Under the pieces are notes generated by a model that saw only the letters and a program-made list of their open reading frames with translations, did no database searches and was not told the DNA's origin. From Tabrizicola sp. (GTDB lineage Bacteria > Pseudomonadota > Alphaproteobacteria > Rhodobacterales > Rhodobacteraceae): a stretch of 64,000 nucleotides of DNA. A program made the translations under genes and the position numbers. The stretch is taken from positions 186,001 to 250,000 of the forward strand of contig NZ_JAUCZH010000002.1 in the NCBI RefSeq assembly GCF_030373185.1, in the 5' to 3' direction. This document shows, piece after piece, positions 61,385 through 64,000 of the stretch; positions within the stretch are counted from its first letter, which is position 1; each line of letters begins with the position of its first letter.

Positions 61385-62044
61385 ATGTTTGCCGATCGGG
61401 ACGAGGCGGGGCGAGAGCTGGCCCTCCGCCTGCATGCAATGCGCGATCAGGCACCCGTGGTTCTGGCCCTGCCGCGCGGTGGCGTGCCGGTTGCCGCCCC
61501 TGTTGCCGAGGCATTGAACGCCCCACTTGATCTGATGCTGGTCCGCAAGATCGGCGTCCCCGGCCACAGCGAACTGGCGGTCGGTGCAATCGCGGGGCCG
61601 GATGGTCAGACGATCGTGACCAACCCCGATGTCGCGAGGATGGAGGGCTTGAATGAACATGACATTGAACAGCTTGCCGTCGCAGAGCGTGCCGAGTTGC
61701 GCCGCCGTCAGGCCCTGTACCTGAAGGGCCGCGCACCCATTTCCTTGGCAGGCAGGACCGTCATCCTCGTTGATGACGGGATTGCGACCGGGGCAACAGC
61801 GAGGGCCGCTTTGCTGGAGATCCGCCGGTCCACGCCAAAGCGGATCGTCCTTGCGGTTCCTGTGGCGTCGACCGAATCGGTCGCTGTGCTTCGGCCCCTT
61901 GCGGATGAAATCGTCTGCCTTTCCATTCTGCAGATGTTCTATGCCGTCGGCGCGCACTACCGCGACTTTCCGCAGGTCGATGATGCCGAGGTGATCCAGA
62001 TCCTTGCATCCCACCAACATTGGGCGGGGCCGCAACAGACCTGA
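61385..62044 (+). CDS. Phosphoribosyltransferase-family protein
   Basis: A 219-residue type-I PRTase-fold protein. The PRPP-binding loop is VILVDDGIATGATARAALLE (about residues 126-145), and the N-terminus has VVLALPRGGVPVAAPVAEAL. Such stand-alone PRTases (DUF-type, related to ComF/hypoxanthine enzymes) are common in anaerobic or stress regulons with unknown substrate. ATG 61385 has GGAAAGGGG upstream. It is convergent with the following gene across an 86-bp gap with a short hairpin (62064-62081). Confidence 0.82.
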   Translation: MFADRDEAGRELALRLHAMRDQAPVVLALPRGGVPVAAPVAEALNAPLDLMLVRKIGVPGHSELAVGAIAGPDGQTIVTNPDVARMEGLNEHDIEQLAVAERAELRRRQALYLKGRAPISLAGRTVILVDDGIATGATARAALLEIRRSTPKRIVLAVPVASTESVAVLRPLADEIVCLSILQMFYAVGAHYRDFPQVDDAEVIQILASHQHWAGPQQT

Positions 62045-62063
62045 GTGCCTTTTGCCGAAGTCC

Positions 62064-62081
62064 CGGCTTGGGAACAAGCCG
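62064..62081. terminator. Short hairpin between convergent genes
   Basis: CGGCTTG (62064-62070) and CAAGCCG (62075-62081) form a 7-bp stem with a 4-nt loop in the gap between the phosphoribosyltransferase and membrane-protein genes. There is no T-tract; a weak terminator at best. Confidence 0.35.
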
Positions 62082-62130
62082 ATGTGCTAGCCCCGGACAA
62101 CAACCAGCACACTCCCTTTGCGACCTTGCA

Positions 62131-63378
62131 TCACCCGGCGGGAACCGAGGGCGCGGAAACCGAAGGCGGAGGTTCGCCTGCAACCGGCTCTTGCGGGATG
62201 CGCGCGGCAAGGGCGCGCAGGACGCCGGTTGACAGGGTGCCGATGCCGAACAGCACCAGCACGAAGTTCACCATCCAGCCCAGCACCGGCACAAAGTTCA
62301 GCAGCGAAAATGCCACCACCCCGCCGCCAAGCAGCGCGATCCGCAGCGCCGGCGCAGGGTCTTCGCGCCCGCCAAAGGCCTGATACAGCCGCAACGCGAC
62401 CACATAGACCCCAAGCACATAGCCAAGCGTCCAGACCAGAAGGATTGCCAGAACCACAATCGGCACGAAGGGCAGGCCAATCACGGTCATCACCGCAACT
62501 GGCACCAGTCCCGACAGCGTGGCAATTCCCAACACGCCAAACAGCACCATCAGCGCTGGCTGCCGTATTCCTGCCAGACGCAGGCCCTCAACCCGCTGCG
62601 GGGCCAGAGCCAGAAGCGCCCCACCCAGCAGGGTCAGAAATCCAAGCGTCACCAGAAACCCCGTCAGAAGCGCAAAGGTAGATGGCAATGCCGGCATGTC
62701 TCGCCCTGCCCAGCCGTCCACCCAGCCGGCCCCCCAGTCGCGCATGTGGTCGATCCGATCCATCAGGGGTGGGGTCTTGTGATAGACCACCCGCGCGGCG
62801 GGAACGACATCATCCGGGATAGTCACGGGCTCGGGCGCGGAATAGGTCAGGGTTCCGGCAATGCGCGCCTTTGGGCCAAAGGCGATGGAACCGCCTTGCA
62901 GCAGCGCATCGCCGGTGACGGCCGCGTCCAGCGTGATCTCGCCCCCGATCGCCGCCAATGAGCCGCCAACGGGACCATCGATCGTAATCGTGCTGCCCAG
63001 CATCCGCACATTGCCTGTGGTGATTGCGGTGTCAGCAGTGCGCAAGGAAAAGCCCATCGTCGACAGATCGCCGCCCACTGGCGCGCGAACCGTGATGGCA
63101 GCCCCGGCGGCATAAAGATCGCCTGCAACCTCCGCCTCAAGATCAAGGTCAAAGCCGGCAACATGGGCATCTCCCACCACGCGCCCCTTTGTCACCACCG
63201 CCCCGCCCGACGCAAAGACATCACCGGGCGCTTGCAGGTCCGGCATGGCGGAGGAGGTTGCGATGAAGGTATCGGTACCGTTGGTCGTCTGCACTGTCTC
63301 GGCCCCAAGCGGCAAGACCGCAGCAGTTGCCAGCAAGACAGACCCAAGCAAAGCTACGGCACGCAATGAAGCCGGCAT
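62131..63378 (-). CDS. Bactofilin-like beta-domain plus membrane domain protein, unknown function
   Basis: A 415-residue protein with signal peptide (MPASLRAVALLGSVLLATAA). The first half is a Gly/Ala/Val-rich repeat region (PGDVFASGGAVVTKGRVVGD, VAGDLYAAGAAITVRAPVGG, VGGSLAAIGGEITLDAAVTG) resembling a bactofilin/polymer-forming beta-helix. The second half has about four to five hydrophobic helices. The combination suggests an envelope protein with a periplasmic beta-roll. Function is unknown. ATG 63378 has AAGGGGG upstream; a consensus Fnr box lies 95 bp before it. Confidence 0.72.
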   Translation of the reverse strand: MPASLRAVALLGSVLLATAAVLPLGAETVQTTNGTDTFIATSSAMPDLQAPGDVFASGGAVVTKGRVVGDAHVAGFDLDLEAEVAGDLYAAGAAITVRAPVGGDLSTMGFSLRTADTAITTGNVRMLGSTITIDGPVGGSLAAIGGEITLDAAVTGDALLQGGSIAFGPKARIAGTLTYSAPEPVTIPDDVVPAARVVYHKTPPLMDRIDHMRDWGAGWVDGWAGRDMPALPSTFALLTGFLVTLGFLTLLGGALLALAPQRVEGLRLAGIRQPALMVLFGVLGIATLSGLVPVAVMTVIGLPFVPIVVLAILLVWTLGYVLGVYVVALRLYQAFGGREDPAPALRIALLGGGVVAFSLLNFVPVLGWMVNFVLVLFGIGTLSTGVLRALAARIPQEPVAGEPPPSVSAPSVPAG

Positions 63379-63472
63379 GACAGACCCCCTTGATGCAAGA
63401 AAGCAAGTATCCGTAACAGGCGTATTTCCAGAGCAGGCATTGGTCATTCTGCACCTCTTGCAGGGGTCTTCA

Positions 63473-63486
63473 TTGATGACCATCAA
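63473..63486. promoter_or_regulatory. Consensus Fnr/Dnr box upstream of the bactofilin-like gene
   Basis: TTGAT-GACC-ATCAA is an exact match to the Fnr consensus. Its centre is 101 bp from the leftward start codon; class-II spacing gives a 60-nt leader. Confidence 0.7.
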
Positions 63487-63621
63487 TGCCGGGCAGTCCT
63501 GTTGCTGCGAGGCTGGATTTCTGATCAGCCTTCGGATCCAGTCATCGGATAAATCGCCATGCACCTTTTCCACACCTCGGCAACGCTGCTTCAATTGTCA
63601 CGGCCCTCTGCGACGCCTGCC

Positions 63622-63807
63622 ATGGGGAAGCCCCCGGATGAGGTGCCGGGCAAAAGCCCGCCCGAAGCGCCCGGCAACACCCCGACCGAGGCACCCCCCG
63701 GCGCACCACCGGAATCTCCGGCAGAGACACCGCCCGAAAACGAGCCTGCCACCCCAATCGAACTTCCCCAGGATCAACCCCCGCCGGAATTCTCAGCGGC
63801 GGCGTGA
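63622..63807 (+). CDS. Small Pro/Glu-rich protein (doubtful)
   Basis: A 61-residue frame, rich in Pro, Glu, Ala and Thr (GKPPDEVPGKSPPEAPGNTP and so on). Similar short Pro-rich peptides are known to me from other Rhodobacteraceae, but none has a function. The ribosome-binding site is poor and the start is uncertain (63559 is an alternative). It may be real but could also be a chance GC-rich frame. Confidence 0.35.
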   Translation: MGKPPDEVPGKSPPEAPGNTPTEAPPGAPPESPAETPPENEPATPIELPQDQPPPEFSAAA

Positions 63808-63819
63808 TCCGCGCAGGCC

Positions 63820-63833
63820 CTGATGACGATCAT
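63820..63833. promoter_or_regulatory. Fnr/Crp-type box upstream of the last gene
   Basis: CTGAT-GACG-ATCAT has the full TGAT-N4-ATCA core. Class-II spacing predicts a start near 63868, 27 nt before the ATG at 63895. Confidence 0.5.
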
Positions 63834-63894
63834 CAATGCGCCCTTGGCCGCAGTCTCCCCATCCTGCCGCCAGACCCTTGGGGAGAGACGCGGC

Positions 63895-64000
63895 ATGAGC
63901 ATCCGGTTCCTTCGCATCTGTTCAATTTTGCTGATGTCAGCGGCGCAAGTGCCTCCCGCCACGGCAGAAACCAGCCTTGCCGCGCCCCCGACGCTGGCAC
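63895..64000 (+). CDS. Exported protein, N-terminal fragment (3' truncated by window edge)
   Basis: Only 35 codons are visible. They encode a clear signal peptide (MSIRFLRICSILLMSAAQ, then VPPATAETS as cleavage region). GGGGAGAG lies upstream at proper distance, and a Fnr/Crp-type box sits 62-75 bp before the start. The mature protein lies outside the window, so no function can be assigned. Confidence 0.6.
   Translation, partial: MSIRFLRICSILLMSAAQVPPATAETSLAAPPTLA

Overview
Organism and setting. The window is about 64 kb of GC-rich DNA with tightly packed genes, many joined by 4-bp ATGA overlaps. It looks like a chromosomal segment of an alphaproteobacterium of the Rhodobacteraceae (Rhodobacter/Paracoccus-like). 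The evidence is the aerobic (CobG/CobF) cobalamin gene set, a Paracoccus-type sox cluster (soxTRS divergent from soxVWXYZABCDEF), a Rhodobacter-like xdhABC, and short interspersed repeats with a GAAAATATCCCCGCCGGAGG-type core. I see no rRNA, tRNA, CRISPR array, insertion sequence or phage gene. Layout: 1-15 kb, cobalamin. The end of cobW, then cobN, G, H, I, J, L, E, M, B, A and F run on the plus strand, with cobK alone on the minus strand between cobJ and cobL. A cobalamin riboswitch precedes a CbiM-type cobalt permease gene placed just before cobF. A phosphotransferase gene overlaps cobF, and a flavodoxin-fold quinone reductase follows. 15.8-19 kb, zinc. znuA is divergent from zur-znuC-znuB across a 65-bp gap with Zur-box-like dyads, followed by an unrecognised membrane-anchored protein. 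20-26 kb, guanidino/polyamine operon on the minus strand: binding protein, two permeases, ATPase, an MBL-fold hydrolase and an agmatinase/guanidinobutyrase, with a divergent TetR regulator. 26-31 kb, single genes: a dimethylglycine-dehydrogenase-like flavoprotein, a small membrane protein, a GH25 lipoprotein, an EF-hand protein and an AhpD-like protein. 31-41.5 kb, purine operon on the minus strand: xdhABC, then a BMP-type ABC importer and a DadA-like oxidase. 41.8-45.2 kb, dnaE. 45.4-58.7 kb, thiosulfate oxidation: soxT, R and S leftward; soxV, W, X, Y, Z, A, B, C, D, E, F, an MBL-fold SoxG/H-like protein and a DUF302 protein rightward. 58.7-64 kb, a mixed tail: Spy-like periplasmic protein, Crp/Fnr regulator, a second YeeE/SoxT-like transporter, a phosphoribosyltransferase, a bactofilin-like membrane protein, a Pro-rich peptide and the start of an exported protein. 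How it works together. Cobalt uptake, chelation and corrin-ring methylation are grouped, but only cbiM-cobF sits visibly behind the B12 riboswitch. SoxXA, YZ, B and CD oxidise thiosulfate in the periplasm, supported by the SoxV/SoxW/SoxS thiol relay, SoxT import and SoxE/SoxF electron carriers. Most striking features: (1) seven Fnr/Crp-type dyads (TTGAY-N4-RTCAA-like), most at class-II spacing from a start codon. One lies upstream of soxX and five around the Crp/Fnr gene at 59.4 kb, suggesting a sulfur/redox regulon; a genomic FnrL could equally be the factor. (2) Interspersed repeats read in frame inside both xdhA and xdhB. (3) A G9 tract at the xdhB/xdhC junction, where loss of one base would fuse the two proteins. 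(4) A SoxR that appears to lack the second conserved cysteine. Start codons were chosen from Shine-Dalgarno sites and family alignment by eye. No database search was run, and family comparisons are from memory.
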